Source of the DNA: Thermoproteota archaeon
GTDB lineage: Archaea > Korarchaeota > Korarchaeia > Korarchaeales > Korarchaeaceae
Length of the DNA: 64,000 bases
Assembly: GCA_027491735.1 (NCBI GenBank)
Contig: JAOZGP010000005.1
Span: 1 to 64,000 of the forward strand
Direction: 5' to 3'
In this document: piece by piece, positions 19,514 through 29,968 of the stretch
How positions within the stretch are numbered: the first letter of the stretch is position 1
Layout of the letters: each line of letters begins with the position of its first letter
Position numbers and translations under genes: made by a program
Notes under the pieces: generated by a model
The model's input: the letters and a program-made list of their open reading frames with translations, nothing else
Told to the model about the DNA's origin: nothing
Databases searched by the model: none

Positions 19514-20938
19514 CTATTCTTCAAACCACCAGATGGAATCCCCATTTTTATCCTCAACAGCCACACCTAGGTCCTTGAGCTTAGCCCTTATGGCGTCAGA
19601 TATGTCATACATTCTCCTTTTTCTGAGTTCTTTTCTAACCTCGATAAGAGTCTCTATATACGGTAAGGAGTCCCTCCTTTGATATCTGGGCAGGACATCT
19701 ATCCCTAACAGTGAAGAAGTTCGATCCATTAAATAGACAACCTCAGAAGCTAGGTTTGGAGAGAGACCTTCGGACACGATCCGGGAGGCCATCGAGGCCA
19801 GTGCGTCCAAGGAGGCGTACGCTACCGGAGTGTTGAAGTCGTCGCTTAGGGCTGAGAAGAACTTCTTGGTCTCCAAGTGCATCTCTCTCCTCACCTCCAT
19901 CTCACTCTCATTGAGTTCTCCCTTCCTACCCTCTAAGGAGTACCGCGCCGCTTTCGCAGCGGCCTCTTTCCAGAAGAGAACTCTATTCTCGGTTGACTTC
20001 AGGGCATTTTCGGAGAACTCAAGAGGTTTGCGGTAATGAGCTGAGGTCAAGAAAATGCGCAGGACATCCGGATCATATCTCCGAAGAGCAGCTTTGACAG
20101 AAAAGTAATTCTTAAGGGATTTAGCCATCTTCTCTCCTTTGACGTTCAGGAGACCGACGTGCATCCAATACCTGACAAAGGGGCTCTTCCCGGTAAAGGC
20201 TTCGCTTTGAGCTATCTCGTTCTCGTGGTGAGGGAATATCAGATCAGACCCTCCCCCGTGTATGTCTATTTGTTCGCCCAAGAGAGCGTATATCATGGCG
20301 CTACACTCTATATGCCAGCCAGGGCGCCCATCCCCCCAAGAGGCAGGCCATCTAGGCTCTCCTGGTTTAGAAAACTTCCAAAGAGCAAAGTCGGCTGGGT
20401 GTTTTTTCTTCTCACTGGTTTTGACCCTAGCATCCCTGACTAAGCTATCCAATTTCACTTTAGAGAGCTTACCATACCCTTCGAAGGTCTCCACACTAAA
20501 GTAAACGCCATCAGGAGTGACATAAGCATATCCGGACTTTACAAGACTGGAGATGAGCTCCAATATCTTGTCTATATATTCCGTGGCTCTAGGGTTTGCT
20601 GTGGCGGCGATCACCTTGAGATCCTGCATCGCCCTGAAGTACTCCTCCTCATATCTCCTGGCAACCTCCTTCCAATCCACCCCTTCCCTAGCAGCTCGGG
20701 CGATTATTTTGTCATCTATATCTGTCACGTTTGTGACGTAGAAGATGGAGTAGCCAGCCCAAGCGAGATATCTCCTGACCACGTCAAAGAAAACTGCTGT
20801 CTTCGCGTGACCCAGGTGGGGCTCATCGTAGACCGTGGGACCACAGACGTACATCTTCACATCGGGAGGGGAGATCGGCTCGAAGACCTCCTTAGTGCCG
20901 CGAAGAGTATCTGTGACCATGATTCTTTCGCTGAACAT
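19514..20938 (-). CDS. cysS: cysteinyl-tRNA synthetase
   Basis: MYVCGPTVYDEPHLGHAKTAVFFDVVRRYL; GEKMAKSLKN. Confidence 0.95.
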   Translation of the reverse strand: MFSERIMVTDTLRGTKEVFEPISPPDVKMYVCGPTVYDEPHLGHAKTAVFFDVVRRYLAWAGYSIFYVTNVTDIDDKIIARAAREGVDWKEVARRYEEEYFRAMQDLKVIAATANPRATEYIDKILELISSLVKSGYAYVTPDGVYFSVETFEGYGKLSKVKLDSLVRDARVKTSEKKKHPADFALWKFSKPGEPRWPASWGDGRPGWHIECSAMIYALLGEQIDIHGGGSDLIFPHHENEIAQSEAFTGKSPFVRYWMHVGLLNVKGEKMAKSLKNYFSVKAALRRYDPDVLRIFLTSAHYRKPLEFSENALKSTENRVLFWKEAAAKAARYSLEGRKGELNESEMEVRREMHLETKKFFSALSDDFNTPVAYASLDALASMASRIVSEGLSPNLASEVVYLMDRTSSLLGIDVLPRYQRRDSLPYIETLIEVRKELRKRRMYDISDAIRAKLKDLGVAVEDKNGDSIWWFEE

Positions 20939-21000
20939 CAGTTAAGAGGAATGTAGGCATATTTTTAATTGTACCGTCACTGCCAGTTCATCGGGAACAC

Positions 21001-22140
21001 ATGCGTGAAGATCTCTCGCTCGTGTTGAGGGGAGTTGCTGAGCCGCTAGAGGACATGGTGATGACTCTCGATGAAGTCAAGGAGATCATGAAGAGAGAGG
21101 AGAAAAGAACTTACATAGGATATGAACCCTCCGGCCCGATACATATGGGGGCTGCATCGACGATCCTCAAATTGGAGGAGATGGCGAGGGCTGGATTTAC
21201 GTCAATAGCTCTCATCGCTGATGTTCACGCGGTTTTGAACAGAAAAGGTCCTGAGAGCATCATTAGAGATCTTGGAAACACTTACTATGAGGTCGTGTTC
21301 AAAGAACTAGGTTCTGGAAGGATAAAATCTATTTTAGGGAGCGATTATCAGTTGTCTGAGGATTATGTGATGGATCTCCTGTATCTTTCAACAAAGGTCA
21401 CCTCAAAGAGGGCCTGGAGAGCGATGTCCGTCATAGCCAGGGAGAGTGAGAACCCCTACGTATCCCAGATGATATATCCGCTCATGCAGGCGTTGGACAT
21501 ATTATACCTCAAGGTTAATGTAGCCATCGGTGGAACGGACCAGAGGAAGATCCATGCTTTAGCAAGAGATATCTTCGCTAGACCATTGGACCTCAGAGTC
21601 GAGAGGTATGTCCCCTCGGCCATACATATAAACATAACTCCAGGACTTCTCAGAGGTGAGAAGATGTCCAAATCAAAGCCCCAGACCCATGTAGCTGTGC
21701 ATGATCCACCAGAACTCATCATAAGGAAGATGAACTCTGCTTACTGCCCACCCAGCGACGAAGACCAGTATGATCAAGAGGGAAACCTGAGAAACCCAGT
21801 GCTTGGAGTTTTTAGGGACCTCATACTGAGAGGAGAGCAGACCATTCTGATTGAAAGGGCCAGGTCTAAGGGGGGAGGCGTGATGGAGATCAGTGATTAC
21901 AAGGAATTGGAGAAGTTGTACATCAGCGGAGAGATTCATCCAGCTGATCTCAAGAGAAGAGCTGCTGATTACCTGATCGATCTCTTTGAACCTATAAGAG
22001 AGAGGTTCGAGAGTGAGCCGGAGCTTATAAAACCCTTATATTATCTGCAGAGGTGGCAGAGAAAGGAAGGATTGTTCGGTGACCTGGAATGGAAGCTCGC
22101 CCTCGAGTCGATGAAACCGTATTTGGGAGAGCTCTCCTGA
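21001..22140 (+). CDS. tyrS: tyrosyl-tRNA synthetase
   Basis: YIGYEPSGPIHMGAASTI; NVAIGGTDQRKIHALARD; GEKMSKSKP. Confidence 0.92.
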   Translation: MREDLSLVLRGVAEPLEDMVMTLDEVKEIMKREEKRTYIGYEPSGPIHMGAASTILKLEEMARAGFTSIALIADVHAVLNRKGPESIIRDLGNTYYEVVFKELGSGRIKSILGSDYQLSEDYVMDLLYLSTKVTSKRAWRAMSVIARESENPYVSQMIYPLMQALDILYLKVNVAIGGTDQRKIHALARDIFARPLDLRVERYVPSAIHINITPGLLRGEKMSKSKPQTHVAVHDPPELIIRKMNSAYCPPSDEDQYDQEGNLRNPVLGVFRDLILRGEQTILIERARSKGGGVMEISDYKELEKLYISGEIHPADLKRRAADYLIDLFEPIRERFESEPELIKPLYYLQRWQRKEGLFGDLEWKLALESMKPYLGELS

Positions 22141-23627
22141 TAGAGAGCTTGGAGGATCTGGTGGCCATAGAGGAGAACTCAGAGTGGTTGGGAGTGTCCA
22201 AGCTCCTCATGATGGAGAACGCTGCTACGGCAGTTGTTGAAGCCTGTAGGGATATTTTAAAGGATTTGAGGGGGAAGAGAATCGCCGTAGTTTGTGGTAA
22301 GGGCAACAACGGAGGGGATGGAATAGCTGCCGGAAGAAAGATGGCTGCTGAAGGAGCTCATATCACCATATTCATGTTGTACAAGGAGCCTGAGTCACAT
22401 GAGGCCAAATATAACTTTGATATCGTTAAGAGATTGCCCTACAGCGTGGAGGTCAGGAGAATCAGGGAGGAAAAAGATCTGGATGTTTTGAGAACCTATG
22501 ATCTGATCGTGGACGCCCTACTAGGTACTGGAACCAGAGGCGCGCCCTATGGTCTGACAGCTAGCGCTATTAGGAAGATAAACTCCTCAGGAAGACCTGT
22601 CGTGAGTGTCGATGTTCCATCGGGACTTGACCCGTTCTCAGGAAGAGCCCCAGGGGAAGTGGTCAGGGCCACGATCACCGTCACGTTCCACGGGATGAAG
22701 AGCGGACTTAGGCCTGAGTTCTCCGGTAGGATTATCGTATATCCAGCGGGATCACCTCTAGAAGCCCTCTGGGGATGTGGACCTGGAGATCTTAGGGCCT
22801 TGATTAAAAGAAGAGATCCTTGGAGCCATAAAGGTGATTTTGGAAGGATCCTCGTGATCGGCGGGTCATGTCTGTATACGGGAGCTCCTGCTTTGGCAGC
22901 AATGTCTGCTCTAAGGTCTGGAGCTGACCTAGCAATAGTTCTGACTCCCAGATCAGTATCCAATATCGTTAGATCCTTTTCACCTGAGATAATAGTTAAT
23001 CGGTTGAGATCTGAAGACTTTCTAGGGGAGGACGAGAGAGACCTCGATCTGATACTTAGAGAGGCCGAGAGATCTTCCGTGGTGCTTATAGGTCCAGGTC
23101 TAGGATCCGAGAGATGCGTGATAGAGATGGCGTCCAGGATATTAGAGGAGCTGAGAGCTCGATCAACCAAGGTGGTCGTCGACGCTGATGCTCAGAGAGC
23201 CCTGTCCCCAAGAAAGGGGTGGGAGAACTTGATAGTCACGCCACACGCTGGAGAGTTCGAGAGAATATTCAGCGTAGTTCCTCCGAAGGATTTGAGAGGG
23301 CGTATGGACACTGTTGCCAGAAATGCTGCTAAATTGCCTGGAACCGTTCTCCTGAAGGGGCATGTAGATGTCATATCAGACGGCAGAAGGATTAAGATCA
23401 ACTTCACAGGCAACCCAGGAATGACTGTCGGCGGCACAGGAGATGTGCTCTCAGGCGTGACCGCAGCCATGTTCTCCTTGGGAGAGGATCCCATGAGAGC
23501 CGCCTCCTGCGCAGCTTGGATAGTTGGGTCTGCTGGAGACCTCGCTTATGAGAAGGTCGGAAATTCCCTTACGCCCCTTGACGTGATAGGGAACATCCCT
23601 GAGATCGTCAGGAAACACGCGCCTTGA
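22089..23627 (+). CDS. nnr: bifunctional NAD(P)HX epimerase/dehydratase
   Basis: VVCGKGNNGGDGIAAGR; VSVDVPSGLDPFSG; NFTGNPGMTVGGTGDVLSG. Confidence 0.92.
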   Translation: MEARPRVDETVFGRALLIESLEDLVAIEENSEWLGVSKLLMMENAATAVVEACRDILKDLRGKRIAVVCGKGNNGGDGIAAGRKMAAEGAHITIFMLYKEPESHEAKYNFDIVKRLPYSVEVRRIREEKDLDVLRTYDLIVDALLGTGTRGAPYGLTASAIRKINSSGRPVVSVDVPSGLDPFSGRAPGEVVRATITVTFHGMKSGLRPEFSGRIIVYPAGSPLEALWGCGPGDLRALIKRRDPWSHKGDFGRILVIGGSCLYTGAPALAAMSALRSGADLAIVLTPRSVSNIVRSFSPEIIVNRLRSEDFLGEDERDLDLILREAERSSVVLIGPGLGSERCVIEMASRILEELRARSTKVVVDADAQRALSPRKGWENLIVTPHAGEFERIFSVVPPKDLRGRMDTVARNAAKLPGTVLLKGHVDVISDGRRIKINFTGNPGMTVGGTGDVLSGVTAAMFSLGEDPMRAASCAAWIVGSAGDLAYEKVGNSLTPLDVIGNIPEIVRKHAP

Positions 23628-23679
23628 GGAGGACAACTTTTTGGTATTTCCATAGAGAGATTTTGTGGTGGGAGGGATC

Positions 23680-24111
23680 TCCATGAACGATGTTCCTGAG
23701 GACAGATATTATTCGAAAACTCACGAATGGGTGCTTCCTGTAGGTGAGAACAAAGCCAAGGTGGGGATTACCGGATATGCTGTCGAAGAGCTCGGAGATA
23801 TAACCTACTTAGAGGTAAGAGCTGTGGGATCTGAGGTCAAGGCTGGAGAGCGTATTGGCACGGTTGAGAGCAACAAAGCTACAGAGGACATCTACGCTCC
23901 AGTCAGCGGGAAGATAATTGAGATAAACAAGGAAGCAGGGGTCGTTGAGGAGGGATCAAGCGAGTTCTCAGGAGAGCTTGAGCGTATCTCGGAGGATCCT
24001 TATGGAGAAGGATGGATCGTCGTACTAGAGACGTTCAACATGAAGGAAGAGCTGAAGGGTCTTATGGATGCGCATGAGTACGTTGAGATGCTTAAGAAGG
24101 AGCAAAAATAG
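23680..24111 (+). CDS. gcvH: glycine cleavage system H protein
   Basis: RYYSKTHEWVLPVGENKAKVGITGYAVEELGDITYLEV; GTVESNKATEDIYAPVSG lipoyl site; start codon approximate. Confidence 0.93.
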   Translation, partial: SMNDVPEDRYYSKTHEWVLPVGENKAKVGITGYAVEELGDITYLEVRAVGSEVKAGERIGTVESNKATEDIYAPVSGKIIEINKEAGVVEEGSSEFSGELERISEDPYGEGWIVVLETFNMKEELKGLMDAHEYVEMLKKEQK

Positions 24112-24475
24112 CTTCCTGATCCTCGCACCACCAGATCACTTAACTGAGATCGAGGAGGGTGTTGAGCTCATCAGAGGTCTGCTTCCAGTCGAGATGAAGG
24201 TCCTCGCTTACAAGATGAATTCGCTGGAGGAAAACTGTTACGAATGGGAAGGCTATGCTAGGATCGATGAAGGAGTCGCTAAAGTATTCTTATCATCGAA
24301 GGATCCACGAGAGATAGCCAAACTGCTCCTTCATGAGATTGGTCATCTTCTAGGTTTACCTCACTGTCGAGATCCTGGATGCGTTATGTGGGACTCACCT
24401 TTGGGAGAAGAGAGGAACCTAAGGATCTGTAGAGCATGTCGTGAGAAGTTTCTCTCCGCCATTGGGGAGGACTGA
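24068..24475 (+). CDS. short archaemetzincin-like metalloprotease
   Basis: HEIGHLLGLPHCRDPGCVM...CRAC (HExxHxxGxxHCx4CxM...CxxC). Confidence 0.82.
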   Translation: MRMSTLRCLRRSKNSFLILAPPDHLTEIEEGVELIRGLLPVEMKVLAYKMNSLEENCYEWEGYARIDEGVAKVFLSSKDPREIAKLLLHEIGHLLGLPHCRDPGCVMWDSPLGEERNLRICRACREKFLSAIGED

Positions 24476-24508
24476 AAGTTTTTATCGCCTTATACCGCAT
24501 GCTACTCG

Positions 24509-25768
24509 GTGTTCCTGTTGAAGTACATCAAAGACCCCATTCACGGATACATCAGGCTTAATGATCTGGAGCTGGCTTTGATCGAGACCAGAGCAGTTCA
24601 GAGACTTAGAAGAATAAGACAGTTAGCTGGATCCGAATACGTATACCCTGGAGCGATACATACGAGGTTCGAGCACTCGCTTGGAACTATGTTTGTGGCG
24701 GGGCTTATGGGAACGACCCTAGCTGAGAGGGCCGAAGAGGAAAGCAGTATCGTTCAGATCACAAGACTCCAGGGATTATTACACGATATAGGTCATGGTC
24801 CCTTCTCTCACGTCTTCGAGCCCGTGATGGAGGAGTTCTGTGGACTGACTCATGAGGATATGAGCAGAAAAATTATAGAGAAGTCCGAGATAGCGGACAT
24901 ACTCTCCTCACATGGATTTGATCCCAAAAACGTCGCTGACCTATCGGTAGGCCTCAAAGAGGGAGAGAAAGTCTTAAACAAGGTCATCAGATCCCCTTTC
25001 GATGCCGATAAACTGGACTTCACGAACAGAGATTCCTACCACACAGGCGCTGGGTATTATATAGACGTACACAGGATAGCCTACAATGTAGAGATTTTTG
25101 ATGGGGAGCTCTGCCTGAACATCAAAGCTCTGCCTACGATGGAGTCCCTAGTTATCTCCAGACTGCTAGCATTCCGATCAATTTACTTCCATAGGACATC
25201 CAGAGCTGCGCAAGTCATGATGATAGAGGCCATGAGGAGGATCGCCAGGGATGTTCTTGAGATAGAGGAGACCGTGAAGGACGTGGACCGTTATCTGGAT
25301 ATGGATGACTTTACAGTTTGGTGTGCCTTGAAGAGGGATCCGAGGACACGACAGATATTAGAAGATCTAGCAAACAGAAGACTTCTCAAGGTGGCTTATG
25401 AAATGGTTTTTTACAGAAAAGAGGGAGAAATCGGCTTCCTAGATTCCAGAGCCATCCTCGGGAGACTACGAGAGGAGATCTCTGCTAGAGCGGATGTTGA
25501 TCTGGGAGATATCTTCATAGATATCCCTCTGCTGAGAACAGTGCCTGTGGAAGGATTTGAGGAAACCATCACCTTCTTGGAGCCAGAAGGTAGAGGACGT
25601 GTGGCTCTCAAAGCTGAAGAGATCTCTCCGATAATCTCTCAGCTGAAGAGAACCCTCCTGAGCATAGTTAGAATTTACACAAGAAAAGAGCTCGTGAACC
25701 GTGTGGAGAAGGCGGCCAAGGAGGTGCTAAGTGGAGAGGAGAGGTTTTATCACAAGGTGTCCTATTGA
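24509..25768 (+). CDS. HD-domain phosphohydrolase
   Basis: KDPIHGYIRLNDLELALIETRAVQRLRRIRQL...RFEHSLG...LLHDIGHGPFSH. Confidence 0.9.
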   Translation: MFLLKYIKDPIHGYIRLNDLELALIETRAVQRLRRIRQLAGSEYVYPGAIHTRFEHSLGTMFVAGLMGTTLAERAEEESSIVQITRLQGLLHDIGHGPFSHVFEPVMEEFCGLTHEDMSRKIIEKSEIADILSSHGFDPKNVADLSVGLKEGEKVLNKVIRSPFDADKLDFTNRDSYHTGAGYYIDVHRIAYNVEIFDGELCLNIKALPTMESLVISRLLAFRSIYFHRTSRAAQVMMIEAMRRIARDVLEIEETVKDVDRYLDMDDFTVWCALKRDPRTRQILEDLANRRLLKVAYEMVFYRKEGEIGFLDSRAILGRLREEISARADVDLGDIFIDIPLLRTVPVEGFEETITFLEPEGRGRVALKAEEISPIISQLKRTLLSIVRIYTRKELVNRVEKAAKEVLSGEERFYHKVSY

Positions 25769-27948
25769 GCTTCGTTGATCATCCTCTGATAAGGAAAGAA
25801 AGGTTAGAGTCCAGGGTCTATCAGCAGGTCATAGCCGCCAACGCCTCAAGAAAAAACACTCTGGTGGTGGTGCCCACTGGACTCGGAAAGACCTCAATAG
25901 CCATACTGGTGATAGCACATAGGCTCTACAAGAAGGGTGGAAAGGTTCTGTTTCTGGTCCCAACAAAGCCGCTCGCCGTTCAACATCACAGGAGGCTGAA
26001 GGAAGTTCTTAATATAGATGAAAACGAAGTAATTCTTTTAACTGGAGAAGTCTCTCCCAACAAGAGGATCTCTCTATGGCGGAAGGGAAGGGTTGTGGTT
26101 TCCACTCCTCAGGTTGTGCAGAACGACATCATCTCAGGTCGAATAACCCTTGAAAACTTCACGCTTATTGTGTTCGACGAGGCCCACAGGGCCGTGGGCT
26201 CCTATCCATATGTGTTCATAGCGGAGCACTACATGAGGACAGCAAGGTCTCCCCTGATACTAGGTCTGACGGCATCTCCGGGAAGCACCAAGGAATCAAT
26301 ACGTGAGGTTGTCAGGAACCTGTTCATAGAGGGGATAGAGTATAGGAGCAGAGATAGCCCAGACGTTCTACCGTACCTGGCTTCTCTAAGGGTTAAAGTC
26401 GTCAAAGTTCCCCTTAGTGAGAGGGAGCGTTCGGCTCTGGCCGTTCTAAAGGAGATCAAAAGAGACTTCATCAGGAAGGTCAACTCCTATGGAAGAGTTA
26501 TAGTAGGAGAAAACTCAGGGTTGAGAAATCTAATCGAGACGCAGAGGGTCCTGTTATCGGAGAGAGCTCCAAGCGAGATTATCTCGCTCGTCACGGCACT
26601 TATAAAATTGGTTCATCTCATGGATGTGATAGAGAGCCAGGGACCGAGAACGGCTCTCAGATACATTTACAAACTTAAGAAGTCGCCTTCAAAGGCAAAT
26701 AAGGTGATCTTAGAGGATGTAAGGTTCAGAAGGGTTGAGGAACTTCTCTCCATGGCATCCAGGGACCTTCCGAGGAAGGCCATCATTTTGATGGACCTCA
26801 TCAAACGCCTAGTCGGAGAGGAGAAAAAACGTGTGATAGTCTTCTGTAATTACAGAAGCACTGTAACGGAGATATGCGATCTGCTCTCCAACATGGGAAT
26901 AAGGGCCGGAGCCCTTTTGGGAAAAGGAGGGAGAAGAGAGAAGGGGGCTGTTACCCAGGAGGATCAAAAGCTCGTCATAGAGAGGTTTGTATTAGGAGAT
27001 CTGGAGGTTTTGGTCTCCACCAGCGTGGGGGAGGAGGGGTTGGACCTGCCCGACGCAGATGCAGTGATACTATATGACGCCACCCCTTCGGGAATTAGAC
27101 ACATACAGAGAAAGGGAAGGGTGGGAAGGGTGCGTCCGGGTGTAGTGATTGCGCTCATATCGGAGGGGAGAGAACTTGGTTTCTACAGGATAGCCAAAAG
27201 GAGAGAATACTCTATGAGGAGAATGCTCGAAGAAGTGTTAACAGAGCTGTGCACTAAGGAATTAAGTCTTGAGAGTTCCTCGAAGGTTTTAAATCGGCCC
27301 AAGATCAGGGTTGCCATGGATTTCAGGGAGATAAGCAGTCCTGTAGCCAAAATACTTGCTTCGGATGATGAAATACTCCTTGAGACCTCCAAGCTAGACC
27401 TCGGCGATTACTCCGTGAGCAAGGACCTGCTTGTAGAGAGGAAAACCGTTTCGGACTTTGTGAACTCATTGGTGGATGGAAGGCTGTTTGAGCAGGCCAT
27501 ATCGATGAGAAACCTCTACAGACATCCGGTGATCATAGTTGAGGGGGAGGACTTCACCACCGAGAGAAATGTCTCTGAAGAGTCGCTCTATGGAGCTATA
27601 GCAGCCCTGATCGGAATGTCCATTGCCGTCCTCAGAACTCGGTCTCCAGAGGAAACTGCCAAGGTGATAAAAGCTCTGGCCAAGAGGGAGCAACTCGAGA
27701 AGAGAAAGGGTATTTCTTTAAAGAGGAGACCCTCCTCCTCTGAGGCCGAGGAGTTAATAAATGTGCTCACTTCGATACGCGGCGTGGGAGTCGAGATAGC
27801 CAAAGCTATACTCAGGAGGTTAGGGTCTTTGGAGAAAGTATTCACAGTGGACGAGAAAGAGCTTTTGGAGATCGAAGGCGTTGGCAAGGTCTTGGCTAGG
27901 AGGATAAGGGAGTTGGCTACCAGGAAGTATTCGGAGGATTATCTATGA
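25765..27948 (+). CDS. hef: Hef helicase-nuclease (FANCM/XPF-like)
   Basis: VVPTGLGKTSIAI; FDEAHRAVG; IQRKGRVGR; nuclease VERKTVSDFVNSLVDGRLFEQ (ERKxxxD); C-terminal HhH2. Confidence 0.93.
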   Translation: MSFVDHPLIRKERLESRVYQQVIAANASRKNTLVVVPTGLGKTSIAILVIAHRLYKKGGKVLFLVPTKPLAVQHHRRLKEVLNIDENEVILLTGEVSPNKRISLWRKGRVVVSTPQVVQNDIISGRITLENFTLIVFDEAHRAVGSYPYVFIAEHYMRTARSPLILGLTASPGSTKESIREVVRNLFIEGIEYRSRDSPDVLPYLASLRVKVVKVPLSERERSALAVLKEIKRDFIRKVNSYGRVIVGENSGLRNLIETQRVLLSERAPSEIISLVTALIKLVHLMDVIESQGPRTALRYIYKLKKSPSKANKVILEDVRFRRVEELLSMASRDLPRKAIILMDLIKRLVGEEKKRVIVFCNYRSTVTEICDLLSNMGIRAGALLGKGGRREKGAVTQEDQKLVIERFVLGDLEVLVSTSVGEEGLDLPDADAVILYDATPSGIRHIQRKGRVGRVRPGVVIALISEGRELGFYRIAKRREYSMRRMLEEVLTELCTKELSLESSSKVLNRPKIRVAMDFREISSPVAKILASDDEILLETSKLDLGDYSVSKDLLVERKTVSDFVNSLVDGRLFEQAISMRNLYRHPVIIVEGEDFTTERNVSEESLYGAIAALIGMSIAVLRTRSPEETAKVIKALAKREQLEKRKGISLKRRPSSSEAEELINVLTSIRGVGVEIAKAILRRLGSLEKVFTVDEKELLEIEGVGKVLARRIRELATRKYSEDYL

Positions 27949-28421
27949 TCACCGAGAAGTATCTCTTCCTCGACGATGATTTAGAAAAGCTCTTCTCGAG
28001 CATGCTCATAGCTCTGAACAAGCTTAATAACCTCAAGGATCCCATTCTTTTGTCAACGAGCAGGGGGGAGAAGGTCAGAGGAAGGAGACAAATAGAGATC
28101 TCACTCAAGGATAAGGGAAAGCTTCTTGTCTTCGATTGGAAGCTTGCTAGAAAGTTTGTGTTGGCGTCATTAAGTAGAGGAGAGCTCGTCCCTTTGAAGT
28201 TCATTGTCGTGTTCAAGTATTACTATCTGAGAAGCTTTAGGAGGATTCACCTTAAGTACGACAGATACGAGATGTGTGTGGTCCCCGAAAAAAGAGGAAT
28301 TTTGGTCTCAGTGAGAGCTATAAAAACCATGTACAGGACATCTCCTGAGATCTTAGTACAGATGATCAGGGAAGAGGTTTCCAGAGTTCTGGGGAAACAT
28401 GTTCGCATCGAGCTACTTTAA
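27945..28421 (+). CDS. hypothetical protein downstream of hef
   Basis: 158 aa ORF overlapping the hef stop; basic; no recognised family. Confidence 0.55.
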   Translation: MITEKYLFLDDDLEKLFSSMLIALNKLNNLKDPILLSTSRGEKVRGRRQIEISLKDKGKLLVFDWKLARKFVLASLSRGELVPLKFIVVFKYYYLRSFRRIHLKYDRYEMCVVPEKRGILVSVRAIKTMYRTSPEILVQMIREEVSRVLGKHVRIELL

Positions 28422-28796
28422 CCTTCTCCTATAGATCATATTCTCGACCTTTAGGAGAACGCCAGCAGCCGTGTTCATTCTCGTCAAAATGTCCAGATCC
28501 TCGTTCTCCGAAGGCTCGAGCTTGTCGCTTAGATGAGACAGATATCTTATGAGGTTGGCGCGAACATGTCTTAGGGCAAGCTCGATCCTTACCTCCTCGG
28601 CCTCCTCTTCAGAGGAGACTAACTTGACGGGAATGTTGCAGTAAACACAAATTATTTCGCCACTTGGTTTCTTGAACAAGGGAGTTCCACAGCGAGGGCA
28701 GGTGTCATGAAGCATCGTCCACCCTCTTTTAAGGGCAGATGACATTTTCCTAAATTTCTCTTCCTCATCTATTGTTTTAGATCCCATGGGGATCAA
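28413..28796 (-). CDS. Sjogren/scleroderma autoantigen-like zinc-ribbon protein
   Basis: MLHDTCPRCGTPLFKKPSGEIICVYC; N-terminal LKRGWTML motif. Confidence 0.8.
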   Translation of the reverse strand: MIPMGSKTIDEEEKFRKMSSALKRGWTMLHDTCPRCGTPLFKKPSGEIICVYCNIPVKLVSSEEEAEEVRIELALRHVRANLIRYLSHLSDKLEPSENEDLDILTRMNTAAGVLLKVENMIYRRRLK

Positions 28797-28864
28797 ATTT
28801 ATAGAAGCTTAGGGAGTATTTAACTTAGCCCCTTTCCTCGACATCCTTTGGGAGGTGATTTTTC

Positions 28865-29152
28865 TTGGCAAGAAAAAGTAAGTCCAAGAGAAAGAAGGAG
28901 TATGCCAAGTTGATACAGGAGGTTATTGCCAGGCTGGATCGCGTTTCTCAGAACAGAAACGTACCGAGAAATATAAGAAAAGCCACAACTGATGCCATAG
29001 ATGTGCTCAGGGAAGAGAGCCTCTCCTATGGCGTCCGCTCAAGCAAGGCCATGTCCATATTAAATGAGATCATAAACGACATAAACATGCCTTTCCCAAC
29101 CCGATCCGAACTCCTTTTGGTCGTGGGAATTCTTGAGAAGATCAAAGACTAA
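28865..29152 (+). CDS. UPF0147 family protein
   Basis: DRVSQNRNVPRNIRKATTDAIDVLREESLSYGVRSSKAMSILNEIINDINMPFPTRSELLLVVGILEKI. Confidence 0.85.
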   Translation: MARKSKSKRKKEYAKLIQEVIARLDRVSQNRNVPRNIRKATTDAIDVLREESLSYGVRSSKAMSILNEIINDINMPFPTRSELLLVVGILEKIKD

Positions 29153-29167
29153 TAGACGAGTTGGGAG

Positions 29168-29239
29168 TGCCGGGGGTGGGATTCGAACCCACGACCGCTC
29201 GGTCTTCAGCCGAGCGCTCTCCCCCTGAGCTACCCCGGC
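29168..29239 (-). tRNA. tRNA-Phe(GAA)
   Basis: minus-strand cloverleaf GCCGGGG...CCCCGGC A; anticodon loop CTGAAGA. Confidence 0.9.
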
Positions 29240-29270
29240 ACAGATTCCTCATGGCCACACTAGATTAAAA

Positions 29271-29344
29271 TGGACCGAGGGGGATTCGAACCCCCGACCT
29301 CCCGCATGCCAAGCGGGCGCGCTACCAGACTGCGCCACCGGCCC
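29271..29344 (-). tRNA. tRNA-Ala(GGC)
   Basis: minus-strand cloverleaf GGGCCGG...TCGGTCC A; anticodon loop TTGGCAT. Confidence 0.9.
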
Positions 29345-29389
29345 GATGAAGTCTTACGAGGAAGGGTATAAAAACCTATCACCGAGCGC

Positions 29390-29581
29390 TCACACAACCC
29401 TAACCCTCTTCCAAGATATCTTGTTGGCCCATTGGTATTTCCTCATTCTCCTGCTCCTTCCAAATCCACAGGCGGCGCAGTACTTCTTTCTAATGTTGTA
29501 AGAGTGACGTCCACACCTGCGACATCTTATATGGGTTTTTCCTCTGCTCCTACGACCCATGGAAGGGGTTCCCTTCGTCAT
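29390..29581 (-). CDS. rpl37e: ribosomal protein eL37
   Basis: [43 protein letters not shown]. Confidence 0.95.
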   Translation of the reverse strand: MTKGTPSMGRRSRGKTHIRCRRCGRHSYNIRKKYCAACGFGRSRRMRKYQWANKISWKRVRVV

Positions 29582-29583
29582 AA

Positions 29584-29841
29584 CTACTCACCTCTGTCGG
29601 GTGTTGATATCGCTACGACTACGTCTCCCCTTATAAGTACCCTCTTCCCAAGCCTCACAATCCTTCTATCCTCCAAGCCTCCACCAGATTTTGGCAGCAC
29701 CAGCTCCTCTGCGTTATCAAGGACTAGGTTTAGGTGTCGGTCAAACGATTGTAGGATACCTCTAACCCAAGAGCCTGTTTTTAGGGAGACGAGAACGGTC
29801 TCCTTTATGTTCTTAGCGAGGTACTCTGCTGTGTCAGGCAT
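29584..29841 (-). CDS. LSm (Sm-like) protein
   Basis: [32 protein letters not shown]...[12 protein letters not shown]. Confidence 0.92.
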   Translation of the reverse strand: MPDTAEYLAKNIKETVLVSLKTGSWVRGILQSFDRHLNLVLDNAEELVLPKSGGGLEDRRIVRLGKRVLIRGDVVVAISTPDRGE

Positions 29842-29968
29842 ACCGCAACACCATGAGTTTATCTAAAACCTATTCCCTTCAGATCTAAATAAAAACGTTT
29901 TTTCTAGAGGAGCTCACAAAGAAGCCCACTCAAAGGAGATCCTACTTCTGTGGAGAATCATTTAAATA

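Noticed and set aside
22547-23170. Long antisense ORFs opposite conserved genes (e.g. 22547-23170, 42112-42756, 56573-57475)
   Set aside because: They lie antisense to strongly conserved CDSs (nnr, tuf) or to a coiled-coil gene and show no protein-family features
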